Source: Saprospiraceae bacterium
GTDB taxonomy: Bacteria > Bacteroidota > Bacteroidia > Chitinophagales > Saprospiraceae
Direction: 5' to 3'
Assembly: GCA_014379665.1 (NCBI GenBank)
Contig: JACMLK010000210.1
Coordinates: 1 to 7,187, forward strand
DNA: 7,187 nucleotides
Shown: positions 6,174 through 7,187 of the stretch, piece after piece
How the letters are laid out: every line of letters begins with the position of its first letter
Numbering within the stretch: the first letter of the stretch is position 1
The notes under the pieces: generated by a model
What the model was told of the DNA's origin: nothing
What the model saw: the letters and a program-made list of their open reading frames with translations, nothing else
The model's database searches: none
Program-made: the position numbers and the translations under genes

Positions 6174-7187
6174 CTAAAAGTCTATTTTAAATCCTGCCAC
6201 ATATGTCCTTGGTGCCGGAACGGTACCCCAATCTATTCCTACCGCCAGATCGGATGACAATCCCAAACCTCGGGTATCATTTGCATTGGCCTGAATCTCA
6301 GGATCAAGGCCGGGATATTTGGTAAATGTAAAAGCATTTTGTACGGTCAGGTATACTCTCATGGCAGATATTCCACTCACATTCAACACCTTATTGAGGT
6401 TGTATCCAAGAGAAATATTTCTGATTCGCATATACGACCCATCATACAAAAATCTGGTAGATGCCCTTCTGTTTCCATTCCTGTCATCCAGACTTACTTT
6501 GGGTATATCGGTATTGGTATTTTCAGGTGTCCACCTGTCCAGGATGTCTGCATAAGAGTTAAATCCCCTTGACTGGGTTTCATATGCAAAGTTGCCATAT
6601 AGAAAATATACGTCATTACCCTGCACGCCCTGAAACATGACCGAAAGATCAAAGTGCTTCCAGTTCACACCTAACTGCATGCCATAGGTAAAATCCGGAA
6701 AAGGATTGCCGGCGTGAGTCCTGTCTTTATCGTCAATAATATCATCCCCGTTTGTGTCCCTGAATTTTACATCCCCCGGTCGGGTATCTTTGGATTGGAA
6801 AGGGCTTGCTTCTATCTCTTCCAGGGTCTGAAATAATCCTTCCATTTCCCACAGAAAAAAGGATCCAATGGGTCTGCCTGCCTCCGTTTTGGTAAGTGGT
6901 CCATCCGAAAGTCCAAAACCTCCCAATATCGGTTCACTTCCGGCGATAGATACCACTTCGTTTTTAACCACTGAAATATTCGGACTCAAAAAGTAACTGA
7001 AATCCTCATTTCCTGATCTGTAGGAAAGTGCCATTTCAATACCTTTATTTTCAATGGATGCGGCATTTACATAGGGTGGTCTTGTAGATCCGCCGGATTG
7101 AGGAATCGGCACTCTGACCAGCACGTCTTCGGAAACTTTTCTAAATAAATCAACAGCAAATGTCAGTTTATCTCCCCACAATCCCAG
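6174..7187 (-). CDS. SusC/RagA family TonB-linked outer-membrane receptor, C-terminal part
   Basis: The last 337 residues of a receptor that is normally about 1000 residues long are present; the signal peptide, carboxypeptidase-like domain and plug lie beyond the right edge. The frame runs through base 7187 (codons CTG GGA TTG), so the TTG at 7181-7179 is an internal leucine, not a start. Family marks are KLTFAVDLFRK near the left end, IENKGIEM, RPIGSFFLWEMEGLFQ, PGDVKFRDTNGDDIIDDKDR, GNPFPDFTYGMQLG, GNDVYFLYGNF, DRWTPENTNTDIPK, SYMRIRNISLGYNL and the terminal beta-strand ending in KIDF with a C-terminal phenylalanine, as expected for an outer-membrane beta-barrel. SusC proteins import SusD-captured ligand using TonB-ExbBD energy. 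DTNGDDIIDDKDR resembles the acidic, Ca-binding-like loop often seen in this family. It is the promoter-proximal gene of those visible here; the regulator and promoter are outside. Confidence 0.96.
   Translation of the reverse strand: MGLWGDKLTFAVDLFRKVSEDVLVRVPIPQSGGSTRPPYVNAASIENKGIEMALSYRSGNEDFSYFLSPNISVVKNEVVSIAGSEPILGGFGLSDGPLTKTEAGRPIGSFFLWEMEGLFQTLEEIEASPFQSKDTRPGDVKFRDTNGDDIIDDKDRTHAGNPFPDFTYGMQLGVNWKHFDLSVMFQGVQGNDVYFLYGNFAYETQSRGFNSYADILDRWTPENTNTDIPKVSLDDRNGNRRASTRFLYDGSYMRIRNISLGYNLNKVLNVSGISAMRVYLTVQNAFTFTKYPGLDPEIQANANDTRGLGLSSDLAVGIDWGTVPAPRTYVAGFKIDF

Noticed and set aside
6319..6572. Two overlapping plus-strand ORFs of 77-78 codons
   Set aside because: Both are antisense to well-conserved SusC barrel motifs and have no recognisable features.
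7179..7181. TTG as a start codon for the SusC fragment
   Set aside because: The frame stays open to the window edge and the residues on both sides fit a receptor barrel; this is an internal leucine of a gene cut by the window.

Overview
The window is AT-rich by eye and looks like a piece of a Bacteroidota (Bacteroidetes) chromosome. The evidence is a SusC-type TonB-dependent receptor next to a SusD-type lipoprotein, a type IX secretion (T9SS) C-terminal sorting domain with a YPNP motif, and translation starts without clear Shine-Dalgarno sequences. T9SS plus a SusCD pair points to a free-living member of the phylum (Saprospiria, Chitinophagia, Cytophagia or Flavobacteriia-like); the genus cannot be told from sequence reading alone.

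All four genes lie on the minus strand, so the transcript reads from high to low coordinates. First comes the C-terminal third of a SusC/RagA receptor (6174-7187, cut by the window edge). Then follows an unusually long 189-base spacer with a strong hairpin just after the susC stop. Next are a complete SusD/RagB lipoprotein (4557-5984), a complete secreted multidomain protein (1444-4557) joined to susD by a TGATG stop/start overlap, and after 30 bases a secreted protein made of tandem LamG (concanavalin A-like jellyroll) domains (1-1413, running off the left edge).

Together this reads as a polysaccharide- or glycoconjugate-utilisation locus (PUL). SusD captures a glycan at the surface and SusC imports it. 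The 1037-residue protein carries an alpha-rich N-terminal domain that I do not recognise and that could be the enzyme, followed by Ig/PKD-like spacers, one LamG domain and the T9SS anchor signal. The last gene is a lectin-like array whose LamG repeats share a signature with the LamG domain of the enzyme-like protein, which suggests a common ligand. No known CAZyme family is recognisable, so the substrate is unknown.

The best candidates for something new are the unrecognised N-terminal domain of the 1037-residue protein, the gapless 212-residue LamG repeats, and the structured susC-susD spacer with two overlapping micro-ORFs. I saw no tRNA, rRNA, CRISPR array, transposase or origin.
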